Part shown: in pieces, positions 21,601 to 29,501 of the stretch
Layout of the letters: every line of letters begins with the position of its first letter
Numbering within the stretch: position 1 is the first letter of the stretch
Assembly: GCA_963575745.1 (NCBI GenBank)
Contig: CAUYUJ010001736.1
Location: 499,002 to 563,001 of the forward strand
From: Prorocentrum cordatum
Taxonomy: Eukaryota; Sar; Dinophyceae; Prorocentrales; Prorocentraceae
Length of the DNA: 64,000 nt
Reading direction: 5' to 3'
Program-made: the position numbers and the translations under genes
The notes under the pieces: model-generated
The model's database searches: none
What the model was told of the DNA's origin: nothing
Seen by the model: the letters and a program-made list of their open reading frames with translations, nothing else

Positions 21601-24600
21601 AGCTGACCGACTGGTTGATCTCCAAGGGTGTGAAGGCCGAGGACATGATGAACAAGGAGAAGTTCGAGCTTCCCCAGCCGGAGGTGAAACACGAGAAGTC
21701 GGAGGGCCAATGGTTCATGGTCAAGGATGTCAAGGACGAGAGCGCACAGAGGATCCCGAACCGTCCGACGATGAAGAGGTCGTGTCACGAGGAGCAGGTC
21801 AAGATGGAGGTCGTCAAGACCAAGGAGGATCAGATCATAGACCTGCTGGGGGACATGAAGAACCAGATGCACGCGCTGACCTCGAGAGTGCAGAAGGTCG
21901 AGGAAGGGTCGTCGACGGCCGCCCCGTCTGGGCGGGCCGGCAAGGGCCCTTGAAAGAACTTACGAGCTCCCAGGCGACCTGGCTGGCGGGGCACCTGGAC
22001 AAGAGCGTTACGCCGGCGTGGTCGCTCCTGACGGACACTGCGAAGGTCAAGCTAATGGAGGTCTGTTGCTCACCAGCATCAGGTCTAACCACCTTCATGG
22101 AGCAGGAGTCAGGAGCGGGCAGTGCATCACGAATTAGTGGTTGGAACGGTTTCGACCTGTCGACCGCTGCGGGTTTACAGAAAGCGCGTGCCGAACGTCA
22201 CCGAGTGCGACCCTGTCACCTGTGGTTCTCTCTTCCTTGTGGGCCATGGAGTGGCAATCAGAATTTCAACATCCACAAACCTGAAGTCTGGGCTCAGGTT
22301 CTGCAGAGCCGTAAGAAGTCCAAGAGGTTGATCAGGAACTGCCTAGCCCTAGTCATGGATCAGGTCGCAGATCAAGGTCATGTACATTGGGAGTGGCCGA
22401 AGGACCTCTCACCTTACCGCTGGCCCGAGCTCCGTCAAGTTTTCCGAGACGCTGAGATGCAGGCCACGGTTTGTGACGGCTGCATGCTCGGGGTTAAGGC
22501 CATAGACACGGGACTACCGATGCAAAAGCCGTGGGAGATTTGGTCGACGTCCAGTGTCCTCCGACAGCGACTGGCAGTGCGGTGTGATGGGCGCCATTCT
22601 CACTCTCCGTGTGTAGGCGGAGCCAGGACAGCGGCCACGGCATATTATCCCGACGAGTTCGTCCGGAGGGCAGTCAGAGCAATGCTGCACGAACCAGGAT
22701 ACCTGGAGATCAAACGACACATCGAAGAGCAGGAGGGTGAGAACGACCTGGAGCTGGGCTACACGGTCTCGAAGTCTGAGGCAGAGATCGACGCCGACAC
22801 GCTCAGAAAGGTGGAAATTTCAGCTCGACGTATCCATGCGGCGTGCGGTCACTGCCCGTTCGTCCAAGTGGCTAAGTCGTTGGCAGCCAAGGGCGCAGAC
22901 AAGCGGATCATCGATCATGTCAGGCAGATGCGTTGTTCAGCTTGTGACGAGAGTCAGAAGCACTGTCCGCCACGACCGGTGGGGTCAGCTGACGAAGTTC
23001 CGAAGAAGTGGGCAGTGCTTCAGAGCGATCTGGCTGAATGGGAGGATCCATGTACTCACGAGAAGTTCAAGATTGCCCTCTACCTGGATATGGGAAGCCG
23101 ACTTGGAGTAGGACACACATTATTCAAGATGGTCAAGAGCAGGAACGCCACGGCAGAGGATCTGAAGGACTCACTTTGGAGCAGGTGGATCGGATATTTC
23201 GGTCGACCTCGTGTGCTCCAGGTAGACCCTGAAGGTGCGTGGATGAGCAACGCTATCCGGGAGAACCTGGAAGGCAGCGGTATTCAGATGGATCCCATCC
23301 CAGGCCAAGCTCATTGGCAGATCGGAGGGGTCGAGAGACTCATCAGCCTCATCAAGGACACCATGACGGTGTTGGCGAAGGAGCATCCTGGGAGATCATG
23401 CGAAGAATACCTGGCCAGGGCTATGGCCGCGTACAACGAGTTCGACCGACACCGGGGTTTCTCACCCCTGCAAGTAGCACTGGGACGGGCACCAGATCTA
23501 GATGGTGCGTTTGTCGACGTTCCGGGTGACCCGATCAACCTTCCAGCCCTGGAATCGGAGGCCGTAGACACAGAGTTCGGGAACAATTTCCAGCTCATGA
23601 GGAAGGCTCAGGAGGAGCTTTTGAGGTGGATCTACGGCGAGCGAGCCAGACGTGCAGCACATGCCAGGTCTCGACGACTTCGAGTCTACACGCCCGGCAC
23701 CCTGGTCTACTACTTCAGGAATCCGAAGAGTAGCTCTATGACTGGACGTTTCTACGGACCCGCACGTGTGCTGGCGAGCGAGACTGTCCACCGGCACGGT
23801 GAAGCTCAAGCTCGACCGAGAGTGTGGCTCAACGCGTGCGGGAGGCTCATCAGGTGTGATCCGTGTCAGCTGCGAGACGCTTCGGATCGGGAGATTGCCG
23901 AGCACGACATACTGCATGGAACCGAACTGCCGTGGACATTCAACCAACTCACGAGCAACCTGAGACCAGGCCAGTTCGAGGATCTGGCGGAGGACGAGCG
24001 TCTCATACCTTCCGATCGTGACTACGATGAGGCCTCAGGAGTGCCTCCTCTACCTACGGTTATGGAAGAAGACCCACCACTGCGTCCTCGACTGCGTGGC
24101 AAGCGGAGTCCTGAAGAACATGAGCAACGTTCGAAGGCCCTGAAGACGGACGGCAATACCCCGAGGTCTGCCTCTTCAGACATGGTAGGGACCTTTCCAG
24201 CGACACCGGCGAGGCCACCGAACAAGTCGAGGACTCCTTCGACGAGGATTTCTCCATATGCCTGGGAAGGTCTACCGGCCTCCTCATCGGCAGTCGGCGA
24301 CTATGGCAAGGACAAGTCAGCCAGGCAGTTGGCGAAGGACGAGAAGGAGCAGGGTGCACTGCTGGCTGAGAGTGAGCCCGAGTCTTGTTTCTGGGCCAAG
24401 GAAGATAGCGCTGTCGAGCTCGAGATTACTCTTCCGGAAGGAGCTAAGGCTTGTTCAGCGGTGCGAGACCTTGGAGCTTTCGTGGCCACTCAACTGCGGC
24501 GACAGAGAGCTGAGGTACGAGAACGATCATTGTCGGCCGACGACCTGGAGAAGTTCAAGAAAGCCAAGTCCAAGGAGGCCCAGGAGTGGATCAAGGAGCT

Positions 24601-26263
24601 GGTTCTGGAGGCTTTGCCCGATCATGCACGGGTGCCAGCCGATCGCCTCATGCGGCTTCGGTGGGTCCTGACGTGGAAGATAGATCCATCTGAACCTGGC
24701 GGACGAAAAGCAAAGGCTCGTCTGGTTATCCTAGGCTATCAGGACCCAGACCTGACCACCGAGGAATCTTATGCTCCAACAGCCACAAGGACAGCCCGGC
24801 AGGTTTTCCTTCAGAAGGCGGCACATCTACGAATGCGGGTGGCCAAGGGCGATGTGAAGTCGGCGTTTCTCCAGGGTGAAGAGTTGGATCGTGACCTATT
24901 TGTTAGACCGACCGGAGACATCGCGGAGTTTCTTGGCCTTCGACCCGGACAAGTAGCTATCCTTAAGAAGTCAGCGTATGGCCTGGTGCAGGCTCCTCGG
25001 GCGTGGCACCAAGCAGCGAACAAGAAGTTGCAAGAGCTGGGTTGGCGACAACTGGAGTCAGATCCGTGCGTGTGGATCCTGACGCGTTTCATCTCTGAGG
25101 GCCAACCGGAGTACATCATCGGGATGGCGCTATCTCATGTTGATGATTTTCTATTCGCAGGTCGTGACGGAGATGATGTGTGGGCTCATGCCAAGAAGGC
25201 GATCATGGACGCTTTCCGAGGGACCGAGTGGGAGTACGGCAAGTTCACGCAGTGCGGGGTGGACATCCACCAGCGCGAGGACTACAGCTTCAGGTTGGAT
25301 CAGAAGACCTACCTGGAACAGATCGTGGAGATCGAGGTGCCTCCTGACCGGAGGCGACAGCCATCGTCGCCCGTCACATCATCAGAAAAGAGTCAGTTCA
25401 GAGCGGCCACCGGTAGTCTCCAGTGGAAGGGTACGCAGACCGGGCCAGACATCCTAGCAGAGCTGAGTCTGTTGCAGAGCAAGACAGAGTCGTGCACCGT
25501 AGATGACCTCCTGAAGGTCAATAAGTTGATCAAGAGAGCCAAGGAGGGTAACAACAGATTCTTGGAGGTGTTTTCGTTTCCCAAGAAGGAATCTTTGGCG
25601 GTCATAGGCTGGGGTGATGCTGCATTTGCTAATCGAGTTGACGGAAAATCCACAGAAGGCCGAGTTCTTGGGATCGTCCCGGAGTCGTTTCTGGAAGGGA
25701 TCGAGACCGGGGTTTCACTGATCAGTTGGCGTTCTGGTAAGGTTGAACGAACCTGTCGATCCCCACCCGCTGCCGAGGTATCAGCTACAGTAAATACAGA
25801 GGATGAGCTCACGTTTGTCAGGTTTCTGCTTTCGGAACTTTCGGGGTGGCGACCAGACCTTCGAGATCCCTGGGCCCAAGTTCGACGAGTTCCTGGGTGT
25901 CTAGTCACAGACTCGAAAAACCTGTACGACAGACTGAAGTGCCCCGAGAAGCTCATGGGAGGCAAAGAGTTCAGAACGGGTCTCGAACTTCTAGCACTGA
26001 GAAACGGCATCGAGGCATGTGCGTGTCCAGTTAGATGGGTTCACAGTGATGCGATGCTAGCGAATAGCCTGACAAAAGGCCATGAGCGTTGGCAATTAGA
26101 TTTGTTTTTCAGTAACGGCTGTCGATGGCGTTTAGTGTACGACCAAATGTTCGAGTCCGCTAAGAGGCGGAAAGGTCAAGGGATATCTGCCCTAGAGTCC
26201 GTGACCGAGCTAGATTTCCGTCCAGACCTTTGGGGTAGCCTCGAAGAGTCTCCGAAGGATTGA
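18620..26263 (+). CDS. Ty1/copia Gag-Pol polyprotein, 2547 aa
   Basis: Residues 1 to about 380 are Gag (starts MENVTQVIPTWNGSAATWER). A zinc knuckle CLKCGGAHRTGAC lies near 390; it has three rather than the usual four residues before His. Protease has MDSGATKT with catalytic Asp474. A segment of roughly 430 residues (about 685-1112) is low-complexity and seems to be read out of frame. A methyltransferase-like region with HLWFSLPCGPWS follows near 1195-1210. Integrase has HAACGH and CSAC zinc ligands (about 1404-1440) and a catalytic triad Asp1470, Asp1536, Glu1572 with 35 residues between the last two. RT has KGDVKSAFLQG and HVDDFL (Asp2175-Asp2176). RNase H has GWGDAAF, an AAEVSA Glu, TDSKN and HSDAMLANSLTKG. 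The ATG at 18620 follows the primer-site hairpin; stop at 26261-26263. It is long for a copia polyprotein, the excess being the two inserted regions. Confidence 0.93.
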   Translation: MENVTQVIPTWNGSAATWERYQQNVMNYVDGTKWEDRYLCGPRLVARLSGPAATACIGRPRGWLSSMRGADKLLEHLQQTVMRQPVEDVGHDMEEYFVKLRRRRGEGMAEYCLRVHESYQRLRVALSRMIGKTEIVKTPAATATTFDKWPVDAGSGSWHRIGGGEEGTVVDAEPDEVRDWEVEGGADGQDWWRQHRWWQGGWKDDHWPQCGFDRESQGTFPTQDLPEVLPSLVRGWYLLHRAGLDGGEIAAVIGSCRGDFTVDNVESALRTQWPSDENLKDRDYRKSKFIRQQVAAAAFYGEDAQTWNGEEERDHALVSSVAEAEQEEDGDEGDDSAFANAIDEEEEAYAQFQASQRRLQDARQQINKHRTGRRFFNNNGGSRSDGRQGPCLKCGGAHRTGACPDRGDPKLAGRAPGPRGTPQQGEKFNGLVLTAEITDEDHVDLNNSVDLDDPEIKMAYIVSRTTEMGHGIMDSGATKTIGGIEAVEALNELLIARGHPPMEVDLTDRPVYKFGNGEVKRVLCRVKFKLQVKGVYVSFLVHAVDAPGIPILVSIETLRQLGAVIDFEAGIGVFKSIDPHRMISFQRSRTGHLLIDLTCDLLGDVGVTDRPGDCILSRGVASLSSQAPLPALGDTDEEAPECASCIPPPPPPSAHHVMATDSDGTAETALMATASLDNRPGEVQAPKWPPGGTSRSSAGTRPTTSCSRRATLGTSQSGSRSSGACPTSSGPPSCTQKTCLGFQRTATGTQIRPTGSQTRSPETLRASSGTSRVVTRALRGGSESAGQPVESRDLDDDQINTRLQTDPEREQSCRDKRYELYEDTQLSPTWSSQMARTHTVARSLQVSPRTVPPGSASRDARSPSHLDDAQGRAPGGAMPMGRGLPPHDGGDAPCQTAADPQGDAPRGEANVHAQEKGGVGEGRGGCRMHTHRQGDKGGPADPDCREVQGARCPGQSLRDHSVRQAPRPDVHPPVREGARICGLVGEHAGPEVHEADRLVDLQGCEGRGHDEQGEVRASPAGGETREVGGPMVHGQGCQGRERTEDPEPSDDEEVVSRGAGQDGGRQDQGGSDHRPAGGHEEPDARADLESAEGRGRVVDGRPVWAGRQGPLKELTSSQATWLAGHLDKSVTPAWSLLTDTAKVKLMEVCCSPASGLTTFMEQESGAGSASRISGWNGFDLSTAAGLQKARAERHRVRPCHLWFSLPCGPWSGNQNFNIHKPEVWAQVLQSRKKSKRLIRNCLALVMDQVADQGHVHWEWPKDLSPYRWPELRQVFRDAEMQATVCDGCMLGVKAIDTGLPMQKPWEIWSTSSVLRQRLAVRCDGRHSHSPCVGGARTAATAYYPDEFVRRAVRAMLHEPGYLEIKRHIEEQEGENDLELGYTVSKSEAEIDADTLRKVEISARRIHAACGHCPFVQVAKSLAAKGADKRIIDHVRQMRCSACDESQKHCPPRPVGSADEVPKKWAVLQSDLAEWEDPCTHEKFKIALYLDMGSRLGVGHTLFKMVKSRNATAEDLKDSLWSRWIGYFGRPRVLQVDPEGAWMSNAIRENLEGSGIQMDPIPGQAHWQIGGVERLISLIKDTMTVLAKEHPGRSCEEYLARAMAAYNEFDRHRGFSPLQVALGRAPDLDGAFVDVPGDPINLPALESEAVDTEFGNNFQLMRKAQEELLRWIYGERARRAAHARSRRLRVYTPGTLVYYFRNPKSSSMTGRFYGPARVLASETVHRHGEAQARPRVWLNACGRLIRCDPCQLRDASDREIAEHDILHGTELPWTFNQLTSNLRPGQFEDLAEDERLIPSDRDYDEASGVPPLPTVMEEDPPLRPRLRGKRSPEEHEQRSKALKTDGNTPRSASSDMVGTFPATPARPPNKSRTPSTRISPYAWEGLPASSSAVGDYGKDKSARQLAKDEKEQGALLAESEPESCFWAKEDSAVELEITLPEGAKACSAVRDLGAFVATQLRRQRAEVRERSLSADDLEKFKKAKSKEAQEWIKELVLEALPDHARVPADRLMRLRWVLTWKIDPSEPGGRKAKARLVILGYQDPDLTTEESYAPTATRTARQVFLQKAAHLRMRVAKGDVKSAFLQGEELDRDLFVRPTGDIAEFLGLRPGQVAILKKSAYGLVQAPRAWHQAANKKLQELGWRQLESDPCVWILTRFISEGQPEYIIGMALSHVDDFLFAGRDGDDVWAHAKKAIMDAFRGTEWEYGKFTQCGVDIHQREDYSFRLDQKTYLEQIVEIEVPPDRRRQPSSPVTSSEKSQFRAATGSLQWKGTQTGPDILAELSLLQSKTESCTVDDLLKVNKLIKRAKEGNNRFLEVFSFPKKESLAVIGWGDAAFANRVDGKSTEGRVLGIVPESFLEGIETGVSLISWRSGKVERTCRSPPAAEVSATVNTEDELTFVRFLLSELSGWRPDLRDPWAQVRRVPGCLVTDSKNLYDRLKCPEKLMGGKEFRTGLELLALRNGIEACACPVRWVHSDAMLANSLTKGHERWQLDLFFSNGCRWRLVYDQMFESAKRRKGQGISALESVTELDFRPDLWGSLEESPKD
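20680..21953 (+). other. Out-of-frame coding segment embedded between protease and integrase of the copia ORF
   Basis: Between about 20680 and 21953 the polyprotein frame gives Arg/Gly/Pro/Ser-rich sequence, while other frames give normal-looking protein. From ATG 20680 one frame reads MASGWDLEELCGNPAYYLL, then stops (TAG), continues WGLSYVVGAAVVYSENVS and stops again. From 21183 to 21953 a third frame gives 256 residues rich in charged helices, with FGRHRGQTYIHLFEKEREYA and GWL. This resembles the G-K/R-H-x-G...Y..W motif found near the C-terminus of exonuclease-X-like proteins and in some dinoflagellate retroelement proteins. It ends TGA just where the polyprotein frame becomes sensible again. 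The segment may be an intron, a captured ORF or a recoded region. Confidence 0.6.
21975..22700 (+). other. Methyltransferase-like region inside the copia polyprotein
   Basis: Residues about 1119-1360 contain LMEVCCSPASGLTTF, GFDLSTAAGLQKAR, HLWFSLPCGPWSGNQN, HVHWEWPKDLSPYRWPEL and CDGCMLG. PCGPWS after a hydrophobic strand is like motif IV (PPCQ.fS) of C5 cytosine methyltransferases, and HWEWP is reminiscent of the ENV motif VI. This lies between protease and integrase. Cytosine methyltransferase capture by dinoflagellate retrotransposons has been reported, which makes this reading plausible. Residues differ enough from canonical motifs that it may be an unrelated dinoflagellate domain. Confidence 0.45.
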
Positions 26264-26329
26264 ATTTTCTGTCTCTGCTACTCGTCAGCTGCCAGCCTAT
26301 GGATGTGAGCGAAGATATTTTAGGGTCGG

Positions 26330-26640
26330 TGTCGATCTTTCGATCTTGGATCGTGTTTAAGGTTCGCTCCATCCATAGCCATTTGGCTGCAGGCCTTCAT
26401 TGAGGGGCCAGCAGGGTCCCGGGGGCCATCAGAGGCCCCCCGTCTTTCTCCTACCTTCTATTCAATCGAGCCCAATACCACACATCTCTCCCTCCCTCCA
26501 CACTCCGTGTGCAGATATAGTGCTGGTGACGAGTACTGTGCGGTGCAGGCGGCGCTGCTGGAAAGAAGAACGTGCAGAGCTGCTTTGGAGGACAGCTCGA
26601 GGGACGAGGTGTATTCAACCCTGTGAAGCTTCGCTTCACA
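26330..26640 (+). repeat. 3' LTR of the copia element (311 bp)
   Basis: Base-for-base identical by eye to 18284-18594. Directly preceded by GATATTTTAGGGTCGG, a poor polypurine tract. Followed by GAGGG and the resumed GGA repeat. Confidence 0.93.
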
Positions 26641-26677
26641 GAGGGGGAGGGGGAGGAGGAGGAGGAGGAGGAGGAGG
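26641..26677. repeat. GGA microsatellite, right part of the copia target
   Basis: GAGGGGGAGGGGGAGG then GGA repeats run into the N gap. Together with 17899-18283 this is one tract split by the insertion. Confidence 0.9.
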
Positions 26678-26777
26678 NNNNNNNNNNNNNNNNNNNNNNN
26701 NNNNNNNNNNNNNNNNNNNNNNNNNNNNNNNNNNNNNNNNNNNNNNNNNNNNNNNNNNNNNNNNNNNNNNNNNNNNN
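26678..26777. other. Assembly gap of 100 N
   Basis: Exactly 100 undetermined bases, a conventional placeholder for a gap of unknown size. It falls in a GGA tract, which is a plausible cause of the break. The 5' end of the following LINE may lie inside it. Confidence 0.99.
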
Positions 26778-26860
26778 TGGCGTTCGCCTTCCCTGGGGTT
26801 GGGGCTCAAGGCGGCCAAGTGACCCGCACGACCCTCGATCAGAAGCCCTGGCCCAGGGTG

Positions 26861-28045
26861 ATGGCCACATTCTCATATCAAGATTTCGGCCTTGCAGATT
26901 TTCCGAAGAGGCGCGCGATGGCAGGAGGCTGGCATGACGCGTCTGTCTGCAAATGCACGCACTGTGGGTGCGGAAAGGCCCCGACCAACGAGCACTGGTG
27001 CAAGCGTTGTGAGCGGCACTGGAAGACGGGCAAGGCCAAGAAGTCCAATGGCAAGGGCAGGGATCTGGGCAATCCTCCTGGTCTGGATGGCCGCGCTGGT
27101 GTACACGGCCCGCCACTTCAACCAGGCCTCGTTCAGGCATGTTCGGATCTTGTACCAGGGCTCGCGGTGCCTGAGTTGCAACAGCTGGTCCAGCTCGGAG
27201 AGAAGAGCAGCAGCACCCAGATGGTTGAGTACTACCAGCAGGTGCTGGCCATTAGAGATAAGCTGCACGTGTCTCCCCGAGTCAGGGTGGATCAGGCGCA
27301 CAATTGCACCAAGCAGCTGGAGACGGACTTGGGCACCGAGTCGGCCCAGTTGGAGAAGCTTCAGCAGCAGGTCACGGAGCAGGGGGCGAAGGTCGCCGTG
27401 CTCTTGGACCAGATCGAGACGCAGGAAGGCATCTACAAAGAAGCTGCCAAGAAGCTGCACGCCGTCGTCATGCCGCCCGTGCCGTCGGCCCCGCAGGCGC
27501 CGACCCTCAGCCTGGAGGCCATGCTTGAGGGAAAGCAGGAGTGGAGTCTCTCGTCCGGGGAGGACCTCTTCGGCCTGGCTGAGCTCGTGGGCGTTGAGGA
27601 GACGGACAAAGGGGAGGCGAGAAAGCGCGAGTCGCAGCTCAAGGAGCAGTTACAGACCCTCGCGAAGGCGATGTTTGGAGACCTCAAGAGGACAGCGAAT
27701 CAGTATAAGAAGGAGCGCGAGGAGCTCAATACCAGATTGCAGTCGAAGCGACGCCGCCAGGAGCCTGAGGCAACGGGTGTTGCAGGCTCGGCCCCGTCAG
27801 CGCAGCAGGGCGCGGGCGCGGCGGCTGGCGTGGGCAGCCCACAGCCGACCACGCCTGTGCCGCCAGCGCAGACTGGCGCCGCGGCGTCGGCGCAGGCGGC
27901 AGGCAAGGGTATGGCGAAATCGTCGGAGGAGCTGCGCGAGCATGCGTTGCGCTTGGTGGGCGACCATCCAATCAGTGGTGGCAAGGGCCCAGGAGCTGGC
28001 AAAGGAGGCGCGGCGACTCCAGCGTCAGGGACTTCGAGCGTTTAG
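26861..28045 (+). CDS. LINE ORF1-like protein with N-terminal zinc motif and coiled coil
   Basis: An open frame with ATGs at 26861 and 26917 runs to TAG at 28043-28045. Near the N-terminus CKCTHCGCGKAPTNEHWCKRC forms paired CxxC motifs. It is followed by a basic stretch (KTGKAKKSNGKGR), then a long Glu/Gln/Lys/Leu-rich region with coiled-coil character (LEKLQQQVTEQGAKVAVLLD) and an Ala/Gly/Pro-rich C-terminus. It overlaps or abuts the endonuclease frame at its 3' end, as ORF1 and ORF2 of LINEs do. Binding of RNA as a chaperone is expected for LINE ORF1 but not shown here. The start may lie in the N gap. Confidence 0.6.
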   Translation: MATFSYQDFGLADFPKRRAMAGGWHDASVCKCTHCGCGKAPTNEHWCKRCERHWKTGKAKKSNGKGRDLGNPPGLDGRAGVHGPPLQPGLVQACSDLVPGLAVPELQQLVQLGEKSSSTQMVEYYQQVLAIRDKLHVSPRVRVDQAHNCTKQLETDLGTESAQLEKLQQQVTEQGAKVAVLLDQIETQEGIYKEAAKKLHAVVMPPVPSAPQAPTLSLEAMLEGKQEWSLSSGEDLFGLAELVGVEETDKGEARKRESQLKEQLQTLAKAMFGDLKRTANQYKKEREELNTRLQSKRRRQEPEATGVAGSAPSAQQGAGAAAGVGSPQPTTPVPPAQTGAAASAQAAGKGMAKSSEELREHALRLVGDHPISGGKGPGAGKGGAATPASGTSSV

Positions 28046-29501
28046 CACGGGCAGAGTGGCACTGCCCAAGAGTACCAGTCGAAGCAGTTCCTCGGCTAAT
28101 ATATCGTGGGAGATCACCACCAGAAATACTTCAGGGTGGTCAGGCACGCTCGCGGCCCTGACAGACGATATGTTCAAGAGTTCATCAGTTCTTTGCATCC
28201 AGGAGTGCAGGGCCCTGGGGCCAGATGTTCCGCAGTCTGAAAAGCCAGCGGCCGACGAGGGTTGGACACTACGCCCCAGTCCTGCTGACCAGACGAACCT
28301 GGGGGGCGTCTCAGCAGGAGTTGCGGCAGGAGTTCGTCAGCGCATGGGCGTGAGTGGGGCAGTGAGAGGAGCGCGACATCTTCACCGTGCACGTTCCACG
28401 ACTGTCTGGGTCAATGGTTGCGCGCGGGGAGGGTTCTATAGGCGTTCGCTTGATCTTCCTGGCGGAGAAGGGGCCCCAGGAGCTAAAGGCAAACAACTGC
28501 TAAACCGGCTGGGTGAGTATCTCTATAGTTCCCAGAGGCCCTTTGTGATAGCTGCTGGCTGGAACGACGCGCCCTCGGAGGTCCAGAAGACGCCTGCCCT
28601 GGGTGATCTTAGGGCCGTGGTAGTCAACCCGGGGAAGCCAACGTGTCGAGTCGGCAAAGAGTGGCGTGAACTTGACTACTTTGTCGCGTCGCACGATCTT
28701 GTCGGGGAAGTTCGTGCGTGCGCCAGGCGAGAAGGCTCCAGTAACATGACACATTGTCCAGTTTCACTTTGGTTAGGTACGACGGCGCACCAGAGGACTC
28801 AGAAGGTGCTGAGGCTGCGAAAGCCTCTTCCGCTAGAGAAGCCCACAGGCCCAACGCCTCCGCCACAGGACTGGACCCAGTTCGAGGGCAAGTTTGATCG
28901 GCTGCGGCGGCAGCCATCGTGTGCAGATCTATCGGTGCTCTATGGGGAGATGTGTGGCACCATGGAGCAGGAGCTGTGCGACGTGCTAGGCATCGAGTCT
29001 GCTGAGCGTGCTAAATACTATGGGAGGGGTACTACGTTCCAGGTGGTCGAGAAGCCAGTTTTGCAGCAGCACGTTTTGGGTCCCTTTCCACGGTGCAGTC
29101 TGGAGACCAGGGCGCTCAAGAAATATCTGGTCTGGCTTGAGGAGCTGTCTTATCTTCGTGGGAGAGGGCATTCCTGGGATTCTGCTGGGGTTCAGGATTT
29201 AGTTAGGAAGTTCGAGGCCCCCATAAAGGTGCTCAGCAGTATACCAGAGCGGGGGAGGTATAGGCGACGTTTTCAGCTGCACGCCGCCGTCTCCCACGAG
29301 GAGTTGCAGGACGCGTTGGCGGCCGTTCGGCCCATTGCAGATACTGGGGAGTCGAGCGCCAGGGCGAACAAGGATTCAGCAGTGGAGGTTAAGAGCCCAG
29401 GGCCTGAACGTGCCGCTCGGGGGGCCGCCTCCAGCGCCTGCGGTTTCGCAGGTTCGGGAGGCCCTTCAGAAGTTCAAGAAGAACACGGCGATGGGGATTG
29501 A
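28040..29501 (+). pseudogene. LINE ORF2, endonuclease (APE-like) part and linker
   Basis: The frame reads SWEITTRNTSGW, LCIQECRALG (Glu of the EEP fold), VIAAGWNDAPSEV, ELDYFVASHDL and NMTHCPVSLWL, in the order of an exonuclease-endonuclease-phosphatase domain. Two catalytic positions look changed: the GDxN motif is scrambled (AGWNDAP) and the terminal SDHxP motif has Thr in place of Asp. A linker follows to about 29450 (KYLVWLEELSYLRGRGHSW) and the frame ends at TGA 29499-29501. Substitution and frame loss mark it as decayed. In active LINEs this domain nicks target DNA to prime reverse transcription. Confidence 0.7.

Larger units (their letters stand above)
18284..26640 (+). mobile_element. 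Complete Ty1/copia LTR retrotransposon (8357 bp)
   Basis: LTRs at 18284-18594 and 26330-26640 are 311 bp each and identical as far as I can read. They begin TGTCGATC and end TTCACA (TG...CA). GAGGG lies directly before the 5' LTR (18279-18283) and directly after the 3' LTR (26641-26645), fitting a 5-bp target duplication, though the GGA target makes this less decisive. A candidate primer-binding site follows the 5' LTR. The single ORF has the order Gag, zinc knuckle, protease, integrase, RT, RNase H, and integrase before RT defines Ty1/copia. Identical LTRs and an unbroken ORF point to recent insertion. Odd points are the methyltransferase-like region and the out-of-frame segment listed separately. 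Confidence 0.93.

Noticed and set aside
21209-21872. Minus-strand ORFs of 134-174 codons inside the copia element
   Set aside because: They are antisense shadows of the 21183-21953 coding segment.
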